From assembly GCA_937944175.1 (NCBI GenBank), contig CALDZW010000158.1, forward strand, positions 1 through 10,575: a stretch of 10,575 bases of DNA, read 5' to 3'. The notes below the pieces were generated by a model. The model searched no databases, was not told where the DNA came from, and worked only from the letters and a program-made list of their open reading frames with translations. The stretch's first letter is position 1. Each line of letters begins with the position of its first letter. This stretch comes from an uncultured Candidatus Altimarinota bacterium. GTDB taxonomy: Bacteria; Patescibacteriota; Gracilibacteria; BD1-5; UBA6164. The position numbers and the translations under genes were made by a program. This document shows, piece after piece, positions 1 through 7,221 of the stretch.

Positions 1-6
1 AAAAAC

Positions 7-477
7 ATGCAATTAAATCTAGACATTGAATACCAGGCAGTTTCTTCAAGTTGAGAGGAAGCAACACTTACTATGGGGGAATTATTGTCATTTGGAAAGC
101 AAACTCTTTTGTATTTCTACCCAAAGGATGATACACCAGGATGTACAGTTGAGAATAAGGATTTTTCATGATTGATTGATCAATATGCAAAGCTTGGAAT
201 TGTAGTGGTAGGTGTTTCAAGAGATTCAGTTGATTCTCACCAGAAGTTTATTTGAAATCATGATCTAGAAGTTGATCTCATATCTGATCCTGAATTAGTC
301 CTTCATAAAGCTCTTGGTGCTTATTGAGAGAAGAATAATTATTGAAAAATAGTAGAATGAGTTATTAGATCAACTTATTTGTTGAACAGGGAATGAGAAG
401 TAGAAAAAGAATGGAAAAATATTAGAGCAAAAGGACATGCAGAAAGAGTTTTGAATGAATTACGTCCAGAGGAATAA
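7..477 (+). CDS. Bcp/PrxQ-type peroxiredoxin (thiol peroxidase), single-cysteine form
   Basis: Thioredoxin-fold peroxidase of the AhpC/TSA superfamily, which in this family reduces H2O2 and organic hydroperoxides in the cytoplasm. Read with TGA as Gly it gives 156 residues, a normal Bcp length. The active-site block YFYPKDDTPGC spans residues 36-46. C46 is the peroxidatic cysteine, with P39 and T43 completing the PxxxTxxC motif. A later IRSTYLLNREG segment matches the conserved Arg-containing strand of the family. C46 is the only cysteine, so the resolving Cys found five residues later in E. coli Bcp is absent; recycling must use an external thiol. ATG at 7 gives a plausible N-terminus, but the frame is open to the window edge, so a start further upstream cannot be excluded. 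The family is certain; the exact start is less so. Confidence 0.9.
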
Positions 478-534
478 CTATGTGAAGATACTCTGTAGAG
501 ACAGTGATATTTTTGTGAAGAAAGGTGATTTTAC

Positions 535-562
535 TTGCTTATGCGAAAATATGATTTATAAT
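535..562 (+). promoter_or_regulatory. Promoter of the response-regulator gene
   Basis: The -35 TTGCTT (535-540) and a perfect -10 TATAAT (557-562) are separated by exactly 16 bp, in the 123-base gap before the response regulator. Transcription would start near 569, giving a leader of about 30 nt. This is the best promoter match in the window and shares its layout with three other candidates. Seen in sequence; activity is inferred. Confidence 0.7.
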
Positions 563-600
563 TCTCCGCAGTTTAATATCTTTTAATATAAAAAAGAGTC

Positions 601-1266
601 ATGTATAAATTACTGATGGTTGAAGATGATACAGGGATATCAAATTCACTCAAAATATATTTAGAAAACTCTGAATTTGAAGTAGATCTGTTAAGCACAG
701 GTACAGGTGCAGTTAAGAAGATCGTTGAGTGAGAATATGATTTGATCATATTAGATATTAACCTCCCAGGAATGGATGGGATTGAAATATGTACAAAAGT
801 AAGAAAGAAATCACAAGTCCCAATTATTATGTTGACTGCTCGTACTTGAGAGCTGGATAGAATTACTGGTCTTGAATTATGAGCTGATGATTATATTGCA
901 AAACCTTTTTCTCCAAGAGAATTACTTGCTAGGATCAGTGGTATCCTCAGAAGATCATCATGATCTCAAAGTGAGTGAGATATATTGACAGTTTGAGATA
1001 TAGAAATAAATAAAGAGAAAAGATTGGTTCTTGTAGAATGAGAAGAAATTTCTCTTACGAAGAATGAGTATGATATTCTGTTGAGAATATTTCAAGAAGA
1101 TGGGAAAGTTGTAAGTAGAGAAGTACTTATGACAGAGGTAATATGATATGAAAAATATGTCTATGACAGAACACTTGATACTCACATCAAAAACCTTAGA
1201 AAAAAGATAGTAGATAAAGACCTTATTCTTACAATTAGATGAGAATGATATCGACTGAATAAATAA
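601..1266 (+). CDS. OmpR/PhoB-family two-component response regulator
   Basis: A transcription factor switched by phosphorylation from a sensor kinase. The 221-residue length is typical of the OmpR family. The receiver domain (about 1-120) has the acidic pocket E8/D9, phospho-acceptor D52 in LDINLPGMDG, T79 in MLTA, and K101-P102 after the GADDYIAKP signature. The C-terminal winged-helix DNA-binding domain (about 127-221) carries LTKNEYDIL, the recognition-helix region DRTLDTHIKNLRKK, and a final IRGEGYRLNK wing. Ten of its 18 glycines are encoded by TGA, several at invariant positions such as the ELGADD glycine. ATG 601 fits the family N-terminus (MYKLLMVEDD), and a weak purine-rich AAAGAG precedes it. 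It has its own promoter and is followed by a terminator and then a histidine kinase, its likely partner. The regulon is unknown. Confidence 0.95.
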
Positions 1267-1267
1267 T

Positions 1268-1303
1268 AGAAAAAATCCCCTTTGTAATACAGGGGTTTTT
1301 TAA
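1268..1303 (+). terminator. Intrinsic terminator between response regulator and kinase
   Basis: An A-run, then CCCCT (1277-1281), a 9-nt loop, AGGGG (1291-1295) and a T6 run (1296-1301). The 5-bp GC-rich stem extends as an A/T stem beyond a single T-T mismatch, so it could also work on the other strand. It begins two bases after the response-regulator stop. Confidence 0.75.
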
Positions 1304-1342
1304 TACACTACATATTATATATATTATTAAAGACATATACTG

Positions 1343-2644
1343 ATGTCACTTTCAAGAAAATTTATTATTGTAGTTCTTTGAAGTATTCTCTTTATAGCAA
1401 TTACAAACATTATTTGATTTTATGTTTTTTATAGTACTTTTCTACAGGTTTTTTTAGCGGAGAAATTGCAATGACGTTCTCAGGTAAGTCTAGAATATAT
1501 TCAATCACTTGTTATAAAGCAATGATTAGATGAGGTTGATCAAATTTTTAATGAAGTTTCTATAACACTTTTTGAAAAGTTTTGAGATGATAATGTTATT
1601 CAGCTTGATTCAAAAGAGAATGTTGATGTAGTTATAAACTATTTATACCAATCATGAGTAGCTCCAAAGTTTATTGAAGAAGTAGTTCCTACAAATAATT
1701 TAGAAAAAGTTCTTGATGCTTTAAGAGATACAAGTACTCCAGAATATAAATTTATTAGAAATATATTTATCTCAATTGTAATCACTAATATAGTAGCAAT
1801 TATTTTACTTGGTATAGTTATAGGTATTTTTGTTCAAAGAACTATACTTCCTATTAGAGAAGCCACAAAACAAATAAAAAAGTTAAAACCTTGAAAATGA
1901 TCTGTAGATATACAGTACTGAGCAAAAGATGAAGTATGACTACTTATTTGATCAATAAACTGATTAAATAAACGTTTGATCCTTCAGGAAGAAATAAGGA
2001 GTAAACTTTTGGCTGATATTTCTCATGAGCTAAAAACTCCCATCACTTCTATACAGTGTTATCTTGAATGAATAATTGATGGAGTTATAAAGTTAGATGA
2101 TAAAAATTTGGCTTCAATTAGTTGAGAGATGGAACGCTTAATTGAGATGGTTAATAAAATAATGAAATATGAGCAGTTTGAGAATACAGATTTAGAACTC
2201 AGTCTTGAATCGCAAAATATGTATGATATCTTAGTAGAAGTTGCGTCTACTCACAAGCAGAGGATGAAGGAAATAGAGCAAACCGTTAGTGTAGTATGAG
2301 ATAAAAATCTTATAAGGAATATTGATGAAGATCTTTTTAAGCAGTTGTCTCATAACCTTATTGGGAATTTTATGAAATATGCTGGTGAAAAATCACAACT
2401 GACAATCAGCATCTCAAAAAAATCAGTAAGTTTTTCTGATAATTGAAAATGAATTCAAAAAGATGAGATTCCATTTTTAATGGAAAAGTTCTATCAATGA
2501 GATATCTCAAAGACATGAAAAGTTGATGAGAGAGGTATAGGAGTATGACTCAGTATTGTTGGGAAAATTATTTCTGAACATGGTTGGAGTTTTAAGATTT
2601 CTTCAGATGAGTGAAAGTGATTTACATTTACTATTATTTTTTAG
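1343..2644 (+). CDS. Membrane sensor histidine kinase (HAMP, HisKA, HATPase_c)
   Basis: A two-component sensor kinase that autophosphorylates on His and passes the phosphate to the regulator just upstream. It has 433 residues. Transmembrane segment 1 is at about 7-30, an extracytoplasmic sensor region of about 105 residues follows, and segment 2 is at about 141-165. A HAMP linker spans about 166-215. The H-box SHELKTP has the acceptor H228. The ATPase domain has the N-box HNLIGNFMKYA (N338, N342), G1 DNGKGI (D366), the F-box EKFYQ, G2 GIGVGLS (398-404), and a final GKGFTF. Many catalytic glycines, including both in G1 and G402, are TGA codons. ATG 1343 is followed directly by the hydrophobic segment. 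The stimulus cannot be told, as the sensor region matches no domain I recognise. The stop is TAG. Confidence 0.95.
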
Positions 2645-2694
2645 CTATTTTATAGACTTTTTTGGCTCTTCACTTAACTTTCACAATGATCATA

Positions 2695-2722
2695 TTGCAT
2701 TTCAAAAGTAAACTTATACAAT
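2695..2722 (+). promoter_or_regulatory. Candidate promoter upstream of the structured leader
   Basis: The -35 TTGCAT (2695-2700), a 16-bp spacer and the -10 TACAAT (2717-2722) give a predicted start near 2729. Initiation there would put the hairpin at 2740-2813 right at the 5' end of the transcript of the next gene, or of a separate small RNA. Confidence 0.5.
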
Positions 2723-2739
2723 ACCAGTACTTAAATTAG

Positions 2740-2813
2740 AGAAGGGATAAAGATTGCAAATATGTCTTTATAAAAGCCTTGTAAAACATGTATTTGGATC
2801 TTCTTATCCTTCT
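2740..2813 (+). ncRNA. Long imperfect hairpin: structured 5' leader or small RNA
   Basis: Bases 2740-2765 pair with 2786-2813 to give about 22 Watson-Crick pairs in four blocks. AGAAGG pairs with CCTTCT and ATAA with TTAT, separated by a bulged G. AGAT then pairs with ATCT, AAAT with ATTT, and ATGT with ACAT, separated by small bulges. The 20-nt apical loop contains a further CTTT/AAAG pairing. A promoter lies just upstream, and a run of seven T's (2825-2831) lies about 11 bases downstream. The coding start is at 2869. It matches no RNA family I recognise: it lacks the SRP RNA loop, a T-box sequence and the 6S central bubble. It could be a regulatory leader, an RNA-stability element or a small RNA. 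The pairing is seen; the function is inferred. Confidence 0.4.
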
Positions 2814-2868
2814 TTCTAATTTAGATTTTTTTGTTATAGGAAATTTTTAAAAACAGAATATATGAAAG

Positions 2869-3861
2869 ATGAATAGTAGGATACATACATACAAAAAGTT
2901 ATTTCAAGCTATAATATTTTCTTTTATTATAGTGCTTTCATTATGAGTTAATTATCTCTTTGCAGCAACTAATAAATCTGTGAAAGCTTGAGACCTGATT
3001 CTAGATAATTCTAAATCAGTAATAAAAGTAGATAATAAGACTAGTGATAAAAATAATCCTAAGGAAGAACTTTTATTTGATACAGAAGAAAAAAATGAAG
3101 AAGAATCAACTAGAGTTATTGATGAGACTAAAAAAGACTCAGTAAAAACTATAAAAGAATTAGAGGATAATATTGAGGATTTAGAAGTTGATAAAAAAGT
3201 GCTCAGCGTAAAGTTTAATAATTTTATAGAACAAAGGGGTGAATTAAAAGTTTTTTTTAAAGAACAGCTCACAAGTGCTAATTTTGTCATTATTGAACAG
3301 GCAATTACAGCATTTAATTCAGAAAAGCAAATCCTTGAGCAATCATTACAGATAGAAGCAGAAAAGTGAAATGAAACAGATTATATAACAATGAAATTGA
3401 TTGAGAATAAGAAAGTCCTATATGCAAGCCTTCGTCAGTTTATTAAATCTGATAAATTATCAGCTTATGATAATTATGTACAAACAGATGTAAGTGTTAC
3501 TCAGCGTGATTCAAAGATTGATTCAAATATTTATAAGAAAAAAGAAATACTGCATAATAAGGTGTCTACAATAAAAGAAAAAATAAAAGAAAGTGAGACA
3601 GAACTTCAACAAAAGGTAAATCAAGCTGTTGCAGAGAAGGTAGGTTCTAAGTTGAATGCTTTTTTAGATAACCCTCTTTTAGAAAAACTCTCAAAAGAAA
3701 AACAAAGAATGATTTTTCAAAGAGTCCTGAACCGTATTATAGAGATTAAGAAAGAAAAAATGTCATGACCAATATCATTGAAGATTCAGAAAAAAATTAT
3801 GGTGTATGTTGTTATTGAGGATGTTTTACGTAAATTTATATCTGACAATTTCACATTGTAA
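2869..3861 (+). CDS. Exported coiled-coil protein of unknown function
   Basis: I do not recognise this 330-residue protein. The N-terminus is a signal peptide or membrane anchor: basic residues (HTYKK), a hydrophobic core at about 11-30, and a likely cleavage after FAA (residue 33). The rest is very rich in Lys, Glu, Asp, Ser and Thr. An acidic, low-complexity stretch (about 45-85) is followed by predicted coiled coil at about 88-120 (KELEDNIEDLEVDKK), 145-175 and 215-260 (KEKIKESETELQQKV), and a more ordered C-terminus. It contains no cysteine and only a few glycines, three of them TGA (residue 26 in the signal segment, one at about 42, one near 166). The frame closes at a TAA at 2848-2850, so ATG 2869 is the first available ATG. 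It has its own promoter and leader and its own terminator, so it is probably monocistronic. A surface or periplasmic structural role is possible but unproven. Confidence 0.85.
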
Positions 3862-3886
3862 GTTGTATTACACGTGGATATTTTAT

Positions 3887-3920
3887 AATGACATGATTCA
3901 TAAGATCAGGTCATTTTTTT
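3887..3920 (+). terminator. Intrinsic terminator after the coiled-coil gene
   Basis: AATGAC (3887-3892) pairs with GTCATT (3910-3915). After one A-G mismatch, TGAT (3894-3897) pairs with ATCA (3905-3908), giving 10 pairs around a 7-nt loop. The stem runs into seven T's (3914-3920). It lies 26 bases after the stop codon. Confidence 0.85.
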
Positions 3921-3946
3921 GCATTATGTTTAGAATATGATATACT
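3919..3946 (+). promoter_or_regulatory. Promoter of the TelA-like gene
   Basis: The -35 TTGCAT (3919-3924) starts in the T-run of the preceding terminator. A 16-bp spacer leads to the -10 TATACT (3941-3946). The predicted start is near 3953, leaving a leader of about 28 nt before ATG 3981. Confidence 0.6.
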
Positions 3947-3980
3947 GAATTCATCTATTTTATTTAATAAATATTAGGTT

Positions 3981-5105
3981 ATGGCAACACAACAAAAAAC
4001 TAGGGATGATGAGCAAGAAGAAACTAAATTAGTATTAGAAGAAAAGCAAGAGATTAAAGGAATTGAGCTTACAGCAACTGATACAGCTGAGATAGAACAG
4101 GTATTTGAGGAAGCAGATGATTTTAGAACAATAGGGGAGAGAATTACGGCACCGCTTGATGGGATTATCTCAGAAACTGCTAAAGTAATTGATGCTGATC
4201 CTATTATGAAGGTATCAGAAGAATTGAAGAGTATGAATGGGGAAGTACAGGAAGTATATTCTGAAATTATTGATGATGATGGAAAAGTAATGAGCTTTTT
4301 TAAATCAATACCTCTTATTTGATGAATTGCAAAAAAACTTGATAGTTCATTTGATGAGACAAGTTTTAATATGAAGTGAGTTGAAGGGAAAATTAATGTA
4401 ATTTTTTGATGATTTGATCAAGCATATACTTCTGTGAATACTTCTATTGATTTACAAAGAAAATTTCTTGATGGAATTGATGATAATCTTTGAAAAGTTA
4501 TTGCCTATAAAGATTATATTTCTACAAAAATTGAAGAATTTAAAACAAAAATTGAAGAAACAACTGATGAAGATGAAAAAACTAAACTTTCAATGTTTTT
4601 AAGAAATGTAGAATATTTTCAAGGAAATCTAGTAGTTCTTATTTGAAATTTGGAGATGGCAAGAAAAAGATTATTAATGAGGCTTGATTCTGCAAATAAG
4701 CTGTCATTATCAATGAATTCAAGTAGGCCAATTTTTAAAGTACTACTTTCAACAGCCATAATTGAAACTTCTAGTCAGCATGCAATTGATGCATCTATGG
4801 CTGCTATGGATGTTATGTGAAAGACTATTGACAAAATGAGTAGTGAACTTACTGATAAAGCCATTGAATCAAGTAAAAAGGCTGAAGAGATGTCATCAAA
4901 ACCAGTTCTTTCTACTACACAATTTATAGAAAATGTAACAAAGTTAAAGAATCATTTTGATTCAATAGAAAGCTTCAGAAAGCAAATTGCAACAGAAGCA
5001 GAAGCTGAAAGAAAATCATTTGCTGAAGCAAAAGGAAAACTAGAAAATATAAAAATGCTTTCATCACAAGAAACTGATGAAATGAATAACCAATTAACTG
5101 CATAA
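3981..5105 (+). CDS. TelA/KlaA-family protein (toxic anion resistance family)
   Basis: 374 residues, the usual length for the TelA family (Pfam TelA, PF05816). Members were first tied to tellurite resistance on plasmids; their biochemical role is unsettled, with links to envelope stress. An acidic N-terminal tail (1-50) is followed by an all-helical body. Family-like landmarks are IPLIGGIAKKLDS (about 111-123), the helical segment with RKFLDGIDDNL, and the segment RPIFKVLLSTAIIE (about 252-265) leading into SQHAIDASMAAMDVM. The C-terminus is long amphipathic helix, likely coiled coil. There are no membrane segments, so it is cytoplasmic. Eight of 17 glycines are TGA, including two TGA-TGA pairs (IGGI and FGGF), whereas the first five glycines are all GGN. 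It has its own promoter and no clear terminator after it. Family assignment is by recalled pattern and is good but not certain. Confidence 0.75.
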
Positions 5106-5124
5106 GTCTTAGTGAAAAATTAAT

Positions 5125-5152
5125 TTGCTTTTTGTGAAAAATCTACTACTAT
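5125..5152 (+). promoter_or_regulatory. Candidate promoter of rpmF and the downstream operon
   Basis: The -35 TTGCTT (5125-5130), a 16-bp spacer and the -10 TACTAT (5147-5152) lie in the 81-base gap before rpmF. The layout is the same as for the other promoters here. It is the only candidate of this type between telA and the terminator at 10018, so it may drive all seven genes. Confidence 0.5.
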
Positions 5153-5186
5153 CTCAATATTATTTATATTTAATAAGTTAGATATT

Positions 5187-5399
5187 ATGGCTTTTGGACC
5201 AAAAAAGAAACATTCTAAATCAAGAAGTAAAACAAGAACAACTAATTGGATTAAATTAACAGCTTTGAAATTAAAAAATAGAGTTTCACTTAATGCTGAT
5301 AAAACATGACTTTCTCATTTTGTAAATGCTGCAGGTATGTATAAAGGAAGACAAGTTATTGCTCAAAAAGTAAAACAAAAGTCTACTACAAGAATATAA
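5187..5399 (+). CDS. rpmF: 50S ribosomal protein L32, zinc-free form
   Basis: A small basic structural protein of the large ribosomal subunit. It has 70 residues, slightly longer than the usual 56-65. The N-terminus MAFGPKKKHSKSRSKTRTTNW is the L32 signature (PKKKxSKSR...). The central KLTALKLKNRVSL and the GMYKGRQVI strand align with the usual NLVECPNCG...GYYNGREV region. The four zinc-ligand cysteines of classic L32 are all absent (no Cys in the protein), as in other C-minus ribosomal proteins. Only one of its four glycines is TGA (KTGLSH, near residue 39). No Shine-Dalgarno sequence is visible before ATG 5187. It is followed by nusB. Confidence 0.9.
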
Positions 5400-5424
5400 T
5401 ATAAGAATATTTGGAAGATAAATT

Positions 5425-5502
5425 ATGACTCGTTTCATAGTTTATTTTTTTATTTTTATTATTATACTTTCTTTTAACACTAAGGATGAGTATCAATACT
5501 AA
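5425..5502 (+). CDS. Possible 25-residue hydrophobic leader peptide before nusB
   Basis: ATG 5425 is preceded by GGAAG (5413-5417) at a good distance, one of the few Shine-Dalgarno-like sites in the window. It encodes a 25-residue peptide starting MTRFIVYFF, with a hydrophobic run over residues 4-16 and a polar tail. Its TAA overlaps the ATG at 5502 (TAATG), an alternative in-frame start for nusB, so the two could be translationally coupled. The stretch is T-rich, and such ORFs arise by chance, so this may not be a gene. Confidence 0.2.
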   Translation: MTRFIVYFFIFIIILSFNTKDEYQY

Positions 5503-5531
5503 TGTATTTATTAACATGGAAAAGACATCAT

Positions 5532-6050
5532 ATGGCTGAGAATAATACAACTGTATTAGCAGAAAATACATCAATTAAAACAGTTCATAGAAAGAAGACA
5601 AGAAAATACTTGTTTCAAAAACTCTATGCAAGAACATTTAATAATATTCAAGATGATTTATTTAAAGAGTCTTTTTATGATTGAGTCCTTGATTTTGATG
5701 TAGATTCAGATTATCTTGACAGTATGTTTGAATTAATTATCAGTAATGAGAAACAACTTAATAGTATTATATGATTACTGGCTCCTAAATTCCGCATACA
5801 AACTATGAACCTAGCATACGTACTTCCAATGTATATTGGTATTACTGAAATGCTTTTCCTAGATGAAGAGATCCCTGCAAAAGTTTCAATAAATGAAGCA
5901 GTTGAAATGGCAAAGGTATACTGAGATGATTCGAGTAAAAAAATTGTAAACGGAGTTATGAATAAACTGTATAAAGATTTTTCTAATATTTCAACACAAA
6001 TAGATCGTTGATTGACTATAAGTGAAGTGTCTATTTTTCCAAAGGTATAA
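5532..6050 (+). CDS. nusB: Transcription antitermination factor NusB
   Basis: NusB binds boxA RNA with NusE (S10) and supports antitermination of rRNA operons. It has 172 residues, against about 140 usually; the excess is an N-terminal tail of roughly 22 polar residues. The first family helix, HRKKTRKYLFQKLYA (about 24-38), corresponds to the RRxAReLalQaLY region. The C-terminal signature is clear: EIPAKVSINEAVEMAK (about 115-130), then YGDDSSKKIVNGVMNKLYKDF, matching the usual VP.KVAINEAVELAK.F...S..FVNGVLD. ATG 5532 has a weak GGAAAAG upstream. ATG 5502 is also in frame, would add 10 residues (MYLLTWKRHH), and is coupled to a small upstream ORF; both are possible. It lies between rpmF and rnc, with no terminator on either side. 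Confidence 0.88.
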
Positions 6051-6166
6051 TATATATAAATATATGAAGACTTTTGGAAGCTTGAATATTTCTTTACAAA
6101 GACATAAAAAGAAATATTATAACTGTGAATTAAGAAGCACTTTATCAGAGTAGTTTTTATATTGTT

Positions 6167-6898
6167 ATGGTAATAGCACAACCAGTTTCTACAAATAAAG
6201 AATATATAAAAAAATATTCTCTATTTTTAAATGATTTATGAATTCAATTTAAAACAATTGATTCATATATTCTTGCTTTTATTCATAGGTCAGTGGTAAA
6301 TGAAAGACCCGATTTTGCTCCTGAGCATAATGAACGTTTAGAATTTTTATGAGATGCTGTACTTGAGTTAATAATTACTCATAAACTATTCAATGATTTC
6401 CCCAAAAAACCTGAAGGGGAGTTAACGGATATTAGAAGTGCCCTTGTTAGATGAAGAAATTTGGCAATTATTTCAAAAGAACTCTGACTTGATTGATATC
6501 TTATTTTATGAAAATGAGAAAAACTTTCTTGATGAAGTACAAATAATTATATCCTAGCAAACACTCTTGAAGCGTTTATTGGTGCAATTTATTTGGATTT
6601 ATGATATAGAGATGTGGAGTTATTTATACTTAAACATGTGTATTCAACTCTTGATAATATCCTAGAGAAAAAGCTTTTTAAAGATGCAAAATCATCAATA
6701 CAAGAGTATGTTCAAGCAGAATTTGAAGTGACACCATCATATAAAGTTCTCAAGGAAGAATGACCTGATCATAGTAAAGTTTTTAGTGTATGAGTTTATA
6801 TGAATGATAGATTACTAGGCTCATGAGAGTGATCAAGTAAGAAAAAAGCAGAAGAAAATGCTGCTGAAGATGCCTATACTAAATTAACACAAAAATAA
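6167..6898 (+). CDS. rnc: Ribonuclease III
   Basis: A double-strand-specific endoribonuclease that processes rRNA precursors and structured mRNAs. It has 243 residues, slightly longer than the usual 225-230. The catalytic domain has the signature NERLEFLGDAVLEL with E56, E59 and D63. The second metal-binding motif reads LANTLEAFIGAIYLD: the key Glu is E135, but the usual Asp is N132, a substitution known from some bacterial lineages. A GGYLILGKGEKLSGG stretch, with TGA at most of its glycines, lies between the motifs. The double-stranded RNA-binding domain covers about 175-242: SIQEYVQAEF, GPDHSKVFSV, and LGSGEGSSKKKAEENAA. No Shine-Dalgarno sequence is visible at ATG 6167. The stop overlaps the next start (TAATG), so yggT is probably coupled to it. 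Placement after nusB suits a joint role in rRNA synthesis and maturation. Confidence 0.93.
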
Positions 6899-7191
6899 TG
6901 ACACAAATATTACTAGTAGTAGCTATTGTTTTAGTATTGATTAAATATCTGATATATATAGATATTATCCTCTCATGGATCAGTTTATTGTGACTCCGTG
7001 TTCGTCCTCAATTTATTGCAGGTATTATTGACCCAATGTATGATAGTGTAAGAAAAAGAATCACCACTACTTTCTGACCATTAGACCTCACTCCGATAAT
7101 CATTCTCTTTGGAATAATAATTCTTATGAGCTTTATTTTTACTTTTGATCCTCAAGTTCAACTTCAGATTGAAAGGTTGCCACTATACTAA
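6898..7191 (+). CDS. YggT-family small membrane protein
   Basis: A 97-residue integral membrane protein of the YggT family (PF02325). In other bacteria yggT genes often sit in division and cell-wall clusters, and the family has been tied to osmotic tolerance and chloroplast nucleoid or membrane organisation; its molecular role is unknown. Two hydrophobic segments (about 3-27 and 66-85) flank a loop carrying the family pattern SWI...RP, a central P-x-Y...RKRI, and GPLDLTPIIIL before the second segment. Two of four glycines are TGA (after SLL, and in FGPLD). Its ATG overlaps the rnc stop, and ftsW follows after 30 bases, the expected company for this family. Confidence 0.85.
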
Positions 7192-7221
7192 AGAGATATT
7201 ACCTTCTTGAAACACATTTGA

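Noticed and set aside
492..513. Possible terminator after the peroxiredoxin gene
   Set aside because: CTGT/ACAG gives only 4 pairs, and the T-run is not directly adjacent.
480..608. 42-codon frame (with TGA as Gly) after the peroxiredoxin, preceded by AGAGG
   Set aside because: It contains the TTGCTT-16-TATAAT promoter of the response regulator and overlaps the regulator start out of frame. The product resembles nothing known.
958..1185. Minus-strand 75-codon frame
   Set aside because: It lies opposite the DNA-binding domain of the response regulator, which has strong family motifs. A shadow frame.
2645..2663. Possible terminator after the histidine kinase
   Set aside because: CTAT/ATAG forms only a 4-bp stem with a 3-nt loop before the T-run; too weak to call.
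2952..3290. Minus-strand 112-codon frame rich in Ser, Leu and Phe
   Set aside because: It is antisense to the exported coiled-coil gene. Its composition is what the Lys/Glu/Asp-rich strand gives in reverse, and it has no signal of its own.
5441..5468. TTTATT - 16 bp - TATACT as a separate nusB promoter
   Set aside because: The -35 is a poor match inside a long T-run and would arise easily by chance, unlike the four TTGCWT sites.
5386..5574. Minus-strand hydrophobic 62-codon frame over the rpmF-nusB gap
   Set aside because: Low-complexity, from AT-rich DNA; it overlaps the nusB start and has no promoter or family resemblance.
6064..6153. 29-codon basic frame between nusB and rnc
   Set aside because: ATG 6064 has no ribosome binding site, the peptide matches nothing, and frames of this length are expected by chance when only TAA and TAG stop. 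Conservation could change this.
5711..6181. Minus-strand 156-codon frame
   Set aside because: It is antisense to nusB and the gap before rnc. The plus strand carries the NusB signature, and the minus product has no recognisable motif.
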